Source: Episyrphus balteatus
Lineage: Eukaryota > Arthropoda > Insecta > Diptera > Syrphidae
Length of the DNA stretch: 64,000 nucleotides
Direction: 5' to 3'
Assembly (NCBI RefSeq): GCF_945859705.1
Contig: NC_079136.1
Location: 79,484,867-79,548,866 of the forward strand
Below are positions 34,875 to 46,199 of this stretch, piece after piece (the stretch's first letter is position 1; each line of letters opens with the position of its first letter). The position numbers and the translations under genes were made by a program. Below the pieces are notes generated by a model, which made no database searches, was not told the origin of the DNA, and saw nothing but the letters and a program-made list of their open reading frames with translations.

Positions 34875-37800
34875 ATGGATGCAAAAGTTAGTTTCGGAAA
34901 TAAACTGATATTCAGATATAGGTAATGTGTTTTTTTTGTACTATTTTTTTGATTTCAAGTAAAACGAAGATATTCTGGGAACAGGAACACCTACTTATTA
35001 GTACTTATTAGTGAGCAACGTAATGGAACGTTTCTTGTATGCTTTAAAATTACTACAATAGAACAGTGACTATACAGTTTTTTTTTTAACTTAAGTCTTA
35101 GTTAAGCCCACCGCATATTGTACTCAAAATACAGTCCAAAGTTCATAACACTTAAGACTAATATGGTACTTATTGATAAATGTTCAAAAATAGCATTTAG
35201 AGTAAACATAATACATACATACATAACATACACTAGTGTGTACACAACATAGTATCACGTAAAACAAGTTCAATAAAAAAAAACACTTAGTGGTAACAAA
35301 CGAAAAAAAATTGTTTACCTACCATGAGCGCATGTTGATGATAATATTAATATCAGTTATCTTAAAAAAGATGGCAAAACCTTATCAATTCAAGATTTTT
35401 ATTTATTGTACTATCCATTTAATGATTTCCAATACTAACGATTTTTTATCTCACATATATTCCGCTAAATCATTTAAGCTTGCGTAGAAAAAAAAATTAT
35501 CTTTTTGCTTAAAAATTATAGGCTTACCATGTTAACTTTTGTTTTTTTTTTTTTTTTAATTGGTTTAGCTAAGATTAAAGTTCAAATAATTTATATTAAC
35601 AACATTGTAGATCAATTGAAACTTAATGAAAATTTTTAAAATTTCAGAAATCAAGAGCACAAACTTAACCAATATCTTAATAATACCGGTGAGACTGTTG
35701 TTGCTGAAACAGAATATGGAAAAATAAAAGGCGCTAAGAGAAAGTCTCTCTACGATAAATTATATTATAGTTTTGAGAAAATTCCATATGCTGAACCACC
35801 ACTTGGAAGCTTACGTTTTAAGGCTCCACAGCCACCTAAAGCATGGAATGATGTATTGGATTGTACTCAAATGAATCCAAAACCAGTGCAAAGACATTTA
35901 ATTCTTGATTTTATTGATGGGACCGAAGATTGCCTGTATTTAAATGTTTATACAAATGACGTAAGTATTATTTTAATTTATATTTGATACACTGAAAAAA
36001 AAAAAAACTACAGCAAAAATTGCAAAGTAAAAAGAAATCGGTGTATCTAGTGTAGGTACAAAGAAAAATATGGAGTTTTTTTCTCAAATTCGAAAGTAAA
36101 CTTTAACTTATTATTATGATACAGAAGAACCAAAAACAAATGAAATACAAATGCTACATAAAATACACTTCATAAAATACACTTGACATTTTAAGAAAAT
36201 TGATTCAAATTTTAAACTCTGCCCAAAAAAAAGTAACATTTATATAGTGAAAGTATAATTACAAATTTATGTTACCAACTCGATTAACTCAATTATTCCA
36301 ATTGTAACTAGCCATCTAAAAAGAAACCGGTTTGAATAGCTCCAATTTTGATAGTTTTTCTTTTTCAAAATATTTTCATGAGTTAAAAATTGTCACTATT
36401 GGATTTGTTCAAAGTCAACATTAAGATTTTTTTTTAAAAAAACACTTTTTTAGAAAAAAAAAAAAATAGTTTAAATTTTAAAAACTAAACCATACTTAAA
36501 TTGTGCCAGGACTGTTAAATACAAAAATGTACTCAAAAGTAACCAGTTTTTTACCTTGGTTAGGCTGGTATTCGAAAATGTTGGCTTGAAACAGATGCAA
36601 AACATTCCATATATTTACACAACGGCAACACTTAAATGTATGAAGCCACGATAGACATAAAGTCAGAATTTCTTTTTTTTACCGACTTCTAATTAGGAAA
36701 TTATCCTTTTTGTATTGGAAAGCTGGTGCCTGCAGTGTGGTTCCATTTCAATTTCGTCCAGTGATTGCTATAGAAACTATGAGAAAAACCATAAAACCCA
36801 GTTTTGATCCATGGAAGTCGGTTTTGTTTATTTTTTTGATAAAAATGATTATTTCATTGTCATTCCGCAGTAGAATAAATGAATAGCTTCAATACAAATT
36901 ATTTTCAAATTTAGAATTAATAAAAACAATTTAATTTTCAATAACAATTTTTGACATAGCTTTTTCGAACCTGGACGGAACAAATTAAGATAGAAAAGAC
37001 ATGGATAGACATTTAAAGAAAAAAATTATATGGGACTGAGGGACGAAATTTCATCGTTTAGGCGGTAGAAGCAATTTTCTCAGAAATGGACTTCAAAAGT
37101 AAAAAAAAAAAAAAATACATTAAAACTAAATGCCAACACATACAATATTAAGATATACATTTTTACAAAGCCCGAAATCAAGTAAATTGGATGAAGTGTT
37201 CTTGTTTTAATTTAAAAAACAAAACGGCAATACCGGTAATTTTTAACCTATAGTATTTTAAATTACCGACGACGTTTAAAAACAAAAATCGTCAAAATCG
37301 GATCAGTAATTTACTTTAGTTACTCCACTAAAACATAATAAAACGACAATAATGCAATCAAAATCGAAATTTCGCGGATATTGTCAAAAAAAAATTATAT
37401 AGTTATAGGGCTTTTATTTTAGTTTAAAATAAAACTAATGGAAAGGACCGTTTTTTGATAAACTGGTCCTCAAATTAAAAAAATGCAAAAAAGTTATTTA
37501 AAAACATATCCTGCTTTTTCTTCAAAACGTATAATAATAACTTTATGTTTTTATAAATTGTATAAATTTTTCTTGCATATAAATTGTGATAAAAAAGGGT
37601 TTAGAATGAAAAAAATCTAAATATTTAGTTTTTGAACTTTAAAGAAAATAAGTTATTTTTTTCTAAAGTAAAAAACTCGATGGAAATTAAGTACCTACAT
37701 ATATTTTTTTTTTTAATGTAGGTAGGTAGATATATACTGACGTCCCTTACTTTGGCGGACACTTTGTGCAGGAATCAAAAAAAAAATTATCTCATTAATT

Positions 37801-40469
37801 GTAGCTAATTAAATGCTAATTTGTTGCGCAAACCAAAAATTTGTAGCTCGCATAGTTTTTGAATTATTGAATTTTCCGCTAAAATAAGTCTGAAGTTAGC
37901 GGACAAAATCTGAAATGATTGAAATTAATGAGTTTAGTTGACCTCCAAATTTGTAGCCTTTTAAATGCTTTTCAATTACATTAACTTGGTTTTTGTAGTT
38001 TGAACAGTATTTTTGTTATTCAAAATCCCGCTAAAATAAGACTGAAGTTAGCGGACGAAAGTAGGAAAATTAATATTTTTTTGATGCTTAAAATTGTAGC
38101 TAATTGAATGCTAATTTGTTGCGCAAAAATTAATTTTGTAGCTTCAACCAGGTATTTTTTATTGCAACTTAAAGTTTCAGAAGTGCACTTCCGGTTTGAT
38201 GAGTCAGTGGAGACTTTTTTAAAAAATCACTTTTTTAAGTTTTTTCTTTTATTGTTTTTTCTTTTATTCCATTATTGTAGCTTTTGAATACATTATTTTT
38301 GATACAAACCCCAATTTTGTAGCTTGAAATATTCAAGATTTTGTTTTAAAATCATAGCTCAAAAGTAACCTTTCAAAATCCAAAAAAATGCGAAATTCAA
38401 AAATTTTTTTTGCACAAATTTTGTATTTGTAGTACGTTTAGTTTTTTTTGTTATTCAATATTCCGCTAAAATAAGACTCAATTTCATATGTAATGGTCAA
38501 AATTTTCAAAAAAGTCGAATTTTTTAATATTTTTCTTTTCTAGAATTTGTAGCTTTGCAAAACAAAATTTTTTGCGCAAATATTAATTTTTTAGCTCCTC
38601 TCAGTCATTTTCTATTCCAATTTGAAGTTTAAAAAGTGCACTTCCTGTTCGCTGTACCAATGCACGAAAATTTAAAAAAGACATTTTTGTATTTAATTTT
38701 TGCGCAACAAATTAGCATTTAAATTAGATACAATTTTGAGCAATTTGTCCGCTAACTTCAGACTTATTTTAGCGGAAAATTCAATAATTCAAAAACTATG
38801 CGAGCTACAAATTTTTGGTTTGCGCAACAAATTAGCATTTAATTAGCTACAATTAATGAGATAATTTTTTTGATTCCGCCACAAAGTGTCCGTCAAAGTA
38901 AGGGACGTTATTTACTGTATTATATAAAAAACCTTTTTCTTCTTCTCTTTATTTCGTTGACAAATTTTTATTACTCTAACAGCTCGAACCGGCAAAACCG
39001 CGACCAGTTATGGTATGGATCTATGGAGGTGCTTTCATTCTAGGAGAAGCAAACCGTGATTGGTATGGCCCTGACTTACTGATGAACAAGGATATTGTTT
39101 TGGTAACCCTTAACTACAGGGTGAATGCATTGGGTAAGTTTGAATTTGAAACAAAAAATGCTATAATAAACTGAATTCATATTAATTTTATAGGTTTCCT
39201 AAGTCTTAAAGATCCACAACTTAACGTACCCGGAAATGCTGGTCTCAAAGATCAAGTCTTAGCTTTAAAATGGATTAAAAATAACTGCGCCCGATTTGGT
39301 GGTGATCCTGACAATATAACAGTGTTTGGAGAAAGTGCCGGAGGCGCATCTACCCACTACATGTGCATAACAGACCAAACAAAAGGTCTCTTCCATCGTG
39401 CAGTCATGATGTCAGGTGCCGCAATAGCACCTTGGGGTTCGGTAAAACAATCAAACTATCCATATAGGCTTGCAAAGCATTGTGGTTATACTGGTGAAGA
39501 AAATGAGAAGGATGTGCTCGAGTTTTTACAAAAAATTGAACCAGGCAATCTTGTTGTCGAAGACAAACAGCTTTTAACTCCACAAGAGGAACGTGATGGC
39601 ATATTTTTCTGTTTTGGACCAACTGTTGAGCCGTACAACTGTGAAGATTGTGTTGTACCAAAAGAGCCACTTGAAATGATGAAAACAGCATGGAGCAATA
39701 GTATTCCTATTATAACAGGATTTGTTTCATCAGAAGGATTGTTATTCCATCCAGGTTTGTTAGGGTCTGCATGTAACTTTAAAAATCGTAATCATACATT
39801 TTTTTAGCACTATCAAAACAACCACAAGCTTTGGCAGCACTTGAAACATGTGCCTACTTGGTTCCATCAGAACTAGTCGAGGACAGAGAAAGCAAGGAGT
39901 GTCTTGAAATGGGCAGGAAGTTAAAGGAAGCACATGTATGCAAAGACTCACCACTTGATTCCTTACTCGAAGTAAGATTGAATTGTTTTGATTCAAAATA
40001 TAGAACTGAATTGTACGTTTTTTTGTAGATTTTGGGATTTAGACACTTTGTTCACCCAATGGCGCAATTTATACAATCACGAGCTAAGGAGGCAACGGCA
40101 CCAACGTATCTCTACCGATTTGACTTTGAGTCTCATAACCTTTATCTTCCATTTAATTTCATTCATGAAAAGAACTTAAATGGTGTAGGTCATGGATCCG
40201 AGCTTTGTTATCTATTTAATTCAATCACTGGTCGTAAAATGGATGTGAACAGCAAAGAGTACAAAACTATCGAACGGATGACTGGTTTATTTTCTCAATT
40301 TGCGATTGCTAGCGATCCAAACTGTGAAGCTACTAAATCGGTCAAATGGGAGCCTCTAAAAAAAGATGACGATGTCCTTAAATGTTTGAATATTTCAGAT
40401 GAGCTTGCAATAATTGATTTACCAGAGATGGATAAAATAAAAGTTTGGGATTCATTGTATTCAAAGTAA
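34875..40469 (+). CDS. Alpha-esterase (carboxylesterase B family), alpha-E7-like, six exons
   Basis: Carboxylesterase of the insect alpha-esterase clade, hydrolysing carboxyl esters. Relatives act on xenobiotics and lipid esters inside cells, and none of the sequence looks like a signal peptide. Exons: 34875-34921, 35648-35960, 38983-39133, 39194-39754, 39808-39971, 40029-40469, all with GT-AG borders and consistent phase, giving 558 aa, the usual family length. Motifs: IPYAEPPLG (61-69), EDCLYLNVY (109-117), oxyanion segment YGGA (134-137), nucleophile Ser218 in GESAGG, Trp251, Glu351 in SSEG, His467 in GVGHGSEL. The numbering of Ser218, Trp251 and Glu351 coincides with blowfly alpha-E7. Odd points: Tyr at 134 where family members usually have His, Ala at 137, and Lys60 where Gly usually precedes IPYA. 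The frame is intact, so it is probably functional. Start chosen because the first exon gives the typical short charged N-terminus and a clean donor. Confidence 0.93.
36985..37328. mobile_element. Partial copy of the 7852-9400 foldback family
   Basis: Shares TCATCGTTTAGGCGGTAGAA, CCAACACATACAATATT and the end TTTAGTTACTCCAC followed by TA with the 7.85-9.4 kb element. Only one end is evident. Confidence 0.55.
37740..38908. mobile_element. Long-TIR (MULE/foldback-like) element, 1169 bp, in esterase intron
   Basis: Near-perfect inverted ends of about 170 bp begin ACGTCCCTTACTTTGGCGGA at the left and complement ACTTTGACGGACACTTTGTG-type sequence at the right. The flanks TATATACTG (37731-37739) and TATTTACTG (38909-38917) form a 9-bp duplication with one mismatch, which fits Mutator-like mobilisation. 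Internal sub-repeats around GCTAATTTGTTGCGCAAA and CCGCTAAAATAAG recur several times. Non-coding. Confidence 0.85.
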
Positions 40470-40498
40470 TTTATAATATGGACGTATAATTTTGAAAA

Positions 40499-40504
40499 AA
40501 TAAA
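40499..40504 (+). terminator. Candidate polyadenylation signal of the esterase
   Basis: AATAAA lies 30 bp after the TAA stop (40467-40469), a reasonable distance for a compact 3' UTR. Confidence 0.6.
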
Positions 40505-40757
40505 AAAAAATAACTAATCAAGAAGTTAAAATGTATAATATTGTTGCCAGTGACGGGTCTAGGAAGGAGGTGGTATTGTCAAAGTTATGCATGAACAATT
40601 TTTTTCGTAGAGATTAAGTAAGAGTATATTTTACTAAAATGGTCAAAAAAATTTTTTTTTTAATTTTCAAAACACTTATGAAATCAAACATCATCAAACA
40701 TCAAACATGTATAAAAAAAATGGAAAACAAAAGAAGTATGCAATTTAATTTCTTTTA

Positions 40758-41654
40758 GACCAGGGTCGATAATTTTTGAAACCAAAAAAAATCATAGTAG
40801 AATGAAACCCATTGGAAAAGGAGGTGAATATGATGAAAATTAAAGGAAAAATAAATTACGGGCGAAGCGAGTTCGGGAAGTGGGTGGGTTGAGTTTTTAA
40901 TTACTCAAAAAACGTAAGATTTATCAATGTTACAAGAAATCTTACGTTTTTTGAGTAATTAAAGTGTAAATTTGAATAAATAGGCCAAAATTGTAAACAA
41001 TGATAAAAAATTTTTTTCGAATTCAAGCTTTTTTCATTTTTTGAATTTTTCGAGAACATGTTCTATAGTAAATTAATGTAAATTTTTTTTTACACCATCA
41101 GAAAATAGACATTTTAACGAACGAAATGGCCACCGACTTTTTGAAAAAAGCTGCTATTTTGACACGTGAATTTTCGATTGAAAATTAGGGTGTTTTTTTG
41201 GTATTAAGTCAAAATAAGGTAAACAAATTAATATTTTAAATCAAATAAATTACAGTGCATTTGGGACATTGTAAGGTAAGTTTTCACCAAATTTTGTAGA
41301 AAAATTTTTGTTTTTGAAAAAGATAAAAATAAAAAACCAAAAACTCGGTTTTTTGAATTTTTCACATAAATTTTGAGGTTATGTGAAAAAATTGTTGATA
41401 CAAAAGTTGTAGATCTTTTTATTACCTACAACTTTGCCATACAACTTTTTTCTATAGAATTTGTAGTTTTGCCGGAAATCGAAATATACCATTTTTTACC
41501 ATTAAAAACTCAACCCACCCACTTCCCGAACTCGGCTCGCCCGTAATTTATTTTTCCTTTAATTTTCAACATATTTACCTCCTTTTTCAATAGGTTTCAT
41601 TCTACTATGATTTTTTTGTACTTTTTAATGTTTTTAAAGGCATCGGCACTGGTC
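40758..41654. mobile_element. Foldback/TIR element, 897 bp, ends GACCAGGGTCGAT, TA-flanked
   Basis: The ends GACCAGGGTCGAT and ATCGGCACTGGTC (complementary, two mismatches) are flanked by TA (40756-40757, 41655-41656). Pairing continues inward through AATCATAGTAGAATGAAACC and ACGGGCGAAGCGAGTTCGGG to AAGTGGGTGGGTTGAG. A separate perfect 24-bp hairpin (40899-40922 with 40937-40960) sits in the left arm. Located about 250 bp downstream of the esterase. Confidence 0.8.
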
Positions 41655-41656
41655 TA

Positions 41657-43540
41657 TTATATTAAGTTGCATTTAAAAAAACAAATTTTTCTAAACATTT
41701 TTTAGAGCTGTTTTTTTTTTAAATATCAATTTTTGAAAAAACAAATATAGGTAATAAAAATAACAAAATTTGTATGGCATATTGTGGCAGTTACTAATCA
41801 ATACCATAAACAAAAATTTCAAAAATATTCAATGTGTCGATTTCGAAATTTTTTTTTCAAAAAAAAAAATTCAATTTTTTTTTATAATACCAAAAAGTAA
41901 TATTTTATTTCAATTAGGACAATATAAATGCTTTTGCTTCGAAAAATTCGTTGAAATCGAAATAGTAATTTGGGAGAAAATCATATTCATATTCAGGTAC
42001 ATGATTTTCATTTTTATTTTTTTTTTCATGCAATGATAGAACGTGTTTAAAAACTAAAATATGAATATTTTTAACAAAATCGTTGAAGCCATTTTTATAA
42101 ACTTTTCCAAAATTGGTATAACGTTATTTTTGGATGATTGTATGAAGATTTTGGTTCGATATACCTATGTATAACCCGTATGTATTAAACAGTTTCCAAA
42201 ACTACAATATGTATACTACCAATCGCTTTTTTGCTATTAAATTGTTTTGCCTTTTTAAATAAAAAGTTATAAAATGTATCATTGTATTCATCACAGTCAT
42301 CCTATATTCGTTACCCTTTTTTAAAATTGCAAATAGGTAAATGGTTAAGTTTTATACAACACTTGTGCAAATCAAAATAAATATTTATTATTTCAGAAAG
42401 ATGAAACTAAGTGGATGCTAAATGCTATTACCTAAGCAAGTTTCAGTTTGTCAATTACATTGATGATGAATTTTTTATAGGTATGGCGCATATCAAAATT
42501 CAAAATTGACATTAATTTTTTAAATTAAATTAATACATAAAGTACCTAAGATTTTTCAAAACTGTTCTGCCGCTATTGTACTGAAAGCAGATAAGTCAAA
42601 AATAACAAGATCGTCAATTTGAATTTTGTTTGGTAAAAAAAACTACAACGCTTTTATGCCAAAAGTACGATTATATACATACATACATCCTACATACATA
42701 ATATCCATATCCAATTTTTAGAAGAGTGGTCATATAGACAGAAAGTTATTCCGTAAATACTTTTGGTTGTTTGAGAGCAAATAAAAATTAAAAATGCATC
42801 ATTTAATTTTGGTTCAGAATGCGAATAATATTGTTATAGTGTTATATGCCATCCCAGAATATCCACACACCACTGAGTGCCTTATGAAATATTAGGTATC
42901 CTATGTCACAAACACAACGAATAGTTGACTATACACAAATTATCTATTACTTTTCAAATATTTATAATGTAACTTATTTAAAGTGAATCCTTTATGTGCA
43001 TATATTCACATATACCTATACTATTAAACGAATAATCAAGCAATAAAAAATTAAAACAGGCAAAATAAAACGATGTAAAATCAAAGGGGTTATGTTTCAC
43101 TGATAGCTTAAATGCTATCAAATAAAATTTATGTTTGGAGAGGACATCTAATAATTAAACATTTATATGGCTTTTACATTCAGAATTCAAAACAAGTTTT
43201 TTTTAGTTAACAAAAAAAAAAAAAAAAACAGTTAAATATTCAAATTGTGTATGTTATTGCATTTTCAATTTCAGCAAAAGCTATGAAAAAAAAAGAGTAA
43301 ACATGTATTATGTTTTTATATAGTAATTTGTTTAGATAAAAGCAATAAATGTGAACACTACAAAATATATAAGTGGCAGGTCCAATTTTCAAAACAAATT
43401 ATTTAAAATAACAAAAAAAAATGTACCTATTTTTTTTCAATTTTTTAATTGATAAAGATGCTTTGATGAATTGATACTCAAAATTTTGAACAAAATGTTA
43501 AAATTTTTGTTTACAATGATTGTTTTAGCGATATTAATTA
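41657..43540. other. No gene recognised
   Basis: Low-complexity at first; 42060-42180 resembles interior phrases of the hairpin-end family. From about 42180 the sequence is AT-rich and apparently unique. The 88-codon frame at 41770-42036 is Phe/Ile/Lys-rich and unsupported. Confidence 0.45.
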
Positions 43541-43604
43541 CACACCGAAAAAAAAATTTACAATAAACCACCGTAAAAGTAACATTAAACGCTTACCAAT
43601 TCGA

Positions 43605-44335
43605 GCTGATGTTGTTTAATGACAATTTTACATTATTTTCTTATCAATTTTGATTTCGAATTTTAATTTCGAATTTCGAAAAAATATTGATATGAATAAT
43701 GTCATTTTAACATTATTTAATATCAATTTTACGTTGAAATTCGAAAAAAAAAATGTAGAAATGATATGAAATCAACGTAATATTGATATGAATAATGTCA
43801 TTTTAACATTATTTCATATCAATTTTACGTTTAAATTCTAAAATAAAAATGTAGAAATGATATGAAATCAACGTAAAATTGATATGAATAATGTCATTTC
43901 AACATTATTTCATATCAATTTTACGTTGAAATTCTACAAAAAAAAATGTAGAATTGATATGAAATCAACGTAAAATTGATATGAATAATGTCATTTTAAC
44001 ATTATTTCATATCAATTTTACGTTGAAATTCTACAAAAAAAATGTAGAATTGATATGAAATCAACGTAAAATTGATATGAATAATGTCATTTTAACATTA
44101 TTTCATATGAATTTTACGTTGAAATTCTACAAAAAAAATGTAGAATTGATATGAAATCAACGTAAAATTGATTTGAATAATGTCATTTTAACATTATTTC
44201 ATATCAATTTTACGTTTAAATTCTACAAAAAAAATGTAGAAATGATATTAAATCAATGTAATATTGATATGAATAATGTCATTTCAACATTATTTCATAT
44301 CAATATTACGTTGAAATAATATCTTAATAATACTT
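43605..44335. repeat. 96-bp tandem array of hairpin units, ~7.5 copies
   Basis: The phrase GTCATTT falls at 43701, 43797, 43893, 43990, 44086, 44182 and 44278, giving steps of 96, 96, 97, 96, 96 and 96. Each unit holds CATTATTTCATATCAATTTT-ACGTTGAAATTCTAC and, after an A run, its near-exact inverted copy with a 10-nt insertion. Every unit can therefore fold on itself or pair with neighbours. Units differ by only a few substitutions. Confidence 0.9.
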
Positions 44336-44707
44336 ACATGGTTTAATTATAGTACATTCACGGTTTCAATCCATTCCTTAATAAAAAGAATTCGTTTACT
44401 TTTTCCTGAAACACTTTATTACGATTTTAAAATAGGGTTACACTAATAGAATTGGTTAATTTTTTTCAAAATCTATATAGCTTAAAAAGAATTAAAAATA
44501 TAATAACAAAAATGCAATAAAAACACAATACAAGAACATTAAGTAAACCGTAATAATTTAAGTTAAATATTTTAAATACTTTAAAAGAACTTTCAAAGGC
44601 ACATAAAAAGCAATTGAATTTAAGATAACTATTTCTAAAACTCACATAAAATTCCCGTATAAATCCAAAAATCCAATATGTCCGTCACAATAACCATTAC
44701 GAATAAT

Positions 44708-45870
44708 TAGATAGTGTTTTTGTTTTTGATGGATGTCTTCATTTTAAGCTCTCTAGCTTGCTTCAAATCGTTCCCTGTTTTGAGATGCAGGATGAAGCTG
44801 TTTAAAGCATTCCCTAGTGTTGCTTTCTGGACAGCCGATTTCCCCTCCTTTTTGGAAACAAAGCGTGAAGTCGGTTTTGAAACCGTGTTTTAGAGCTTTG
44901 TAACAATACAATCTCTTGAATCTAAAATAAATTGTGTTTTATTAAATTGAATAGGTTTTTTTATTATTAACAACATACTTTTATTAAGATTTTCATCTTT
45001 CAGGGAATAAAACAAACACCTGCACCGACCATCTTCAATATTGGCATTGTAGTACGTATAAATACTAAAGTACAAAACATCCAACTTGTTCATAAGTTAA
45101 AATTTTTTATATCAGGGTACATAGCAGCAAAGTCGAAATCAATCTGTTGTGAGAGATAATATAGGTAAAACGAAATAAAGCACAAAGTAAAGTAAAGGGG
45201 AGTAAAGTAATATAATACAAGAAAACTTAATTGTTAAACGTACTTACAAATTGTTCCCGCCAGATTGTTTGTAGAATTCGTCTAGAATTCCAATCAGAGT
45301 TTCCTCATTGCGAATATTTCTTCCTGCCGAATGGTTATGGTGTTTTTCTATAGTTCCACTGCCTCGCTATCGCCGTTTTGCATGAGTTTCATGAAATTTG
45401 CGATCTGCAAATATAACTTTTTTCTCCTAAGAATATGATTTCAAGTCGAATCCTTTGGACAAATGTGATTTAATTTAGAATTTATGTTTAATTATTTCGT
45501 TTTTTGCAGTCCGGTGAATAAAATAATAAGAATAGAAGTAATAAACTTACCAAAAAAAAGCGTCATAAGCTGAATGTAGCTCAAATTCCTCCTCAAAATT
45601 ATTTTGTTTTGCACAATTGCGAGGATCTATAATTTAATTTTTGTTTTTTGTGTTGCACAATGGCGAGGATAATTGTTTTGTTTTTTTTTTCACAATGGCA
45701 AAGATAGAAATAAATTAATACTTAGTTATTTTAAAATCACGAGTAATTTCGCTGCTAAAAATCAACCGAACCAATCACTCGAGAAGCCAAACTGAGAATG
45801 AGAATGAAAATGAGGGATGTAAGGGCCAAAGCCGAAAAAATCCATGTATTTGTAAAATATTTCTGTTTAT
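44708..45870 (-). pseudogene. Remnant of an unidentified spliced gene inside the 6.5-kb block
   Basis: On the minus strand the sequence has exon-like blocks with good splice signals. EEEFELHSAYDAFF ends at GGTAAGT (about 45550). TTTGCAG (about 45410) opens a block reading IANFMKLMQNGDSEAVEL and, after a one-base shift, TIEKHHNHSAGRNIRNEETL and onward to GTAAGT (about 45245). ACAACAG (about 45145) opens a block reading IDFDFAAMYPDIKNFNL. A later block has GTATGT and TTTTAG borders followed by SRDCIVTKL, a stop, then NTVSKPTSRF and SKKEGKSAVQKATLGNALNS in the same frame to 44708. I do not recognise the family. The frameshift and stops mark it as decayed. Confidence 0.4.
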
Positions 45871-45884
45871 TCATGTCATTTTCA

Positions 45885-46035
45885 CATTAAACATATCAAA
45901 GCTACATTGATTAATGTGAAAATTACATTTCTTTAATGTGTAAACTATATTATTAATGTAAAAACTACATTTTTAAATGTAAAAACTACATTATTAATGT
46001 GAAAACTACATTAAATAATGTAAAAAACACATTAT
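45885..46035. repeat. ~22-bp minisatellite, TTAATGTRAAAACTACATTA units
   Basis: Six to seven imperfect units of TTAATGTGAAAACTACATTA. A second tract is at 47300-47440 and a decayed one at 49170-49340. In each case it is followed by AACGGANCACGAAAA-type sequence, so the tracts are part of larger duplicated segments. Confidence 0.7.
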
Positions 46036-46199
46036 TTTTTTAACGGAACACGAAAACGTCTATGTATTTGTGTCTAGATTTCTCGTCGGTGAAATTTGGC
46101 GGATTTTGTGAGCAGGGATGTCGTTGGTAAAGAAATAGTAGTAATATTTACAAGTATTGGAACCAAACAGAGATATGAATCTTCATTTTATATAAATAA

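Larger units (their letters stand above)
35961..38982 (+). other. Large second intron of the alpha-esterase, repeat-filled
   Basis: Phase-0 intron of 3022 bp with GTAAGT donor and a T-rich tract before CTAACAG. It holds a CACTGAAAAA-type sequence at 35990, a partial foldback-family copy (36985-37328) and a complete long-TIR element (37740-38908). The other introns are 53-60 bp except the first (726 bp). Confidence 0.85.

Noticed and set aside
39404..39996. Antisense frames of 70-95 codons opposite the esterase exons
   Set aside because: They are shadows of the real exons, and in places cross splice sites of the clearly supported plus-strand gene.
39831..40179. Plus-strand frames running through introns 4-5 of the esterase
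   Set aside because: Exon 5 and exon 6 are joined by a proper GT-AG intron at 39972-40028; the read-through frames are accidental.
43605..44335. CRISPR-like array
   Set aside because: Units are contiguous and near-identical without unique spacers, in clearly eukaryotic DNA.
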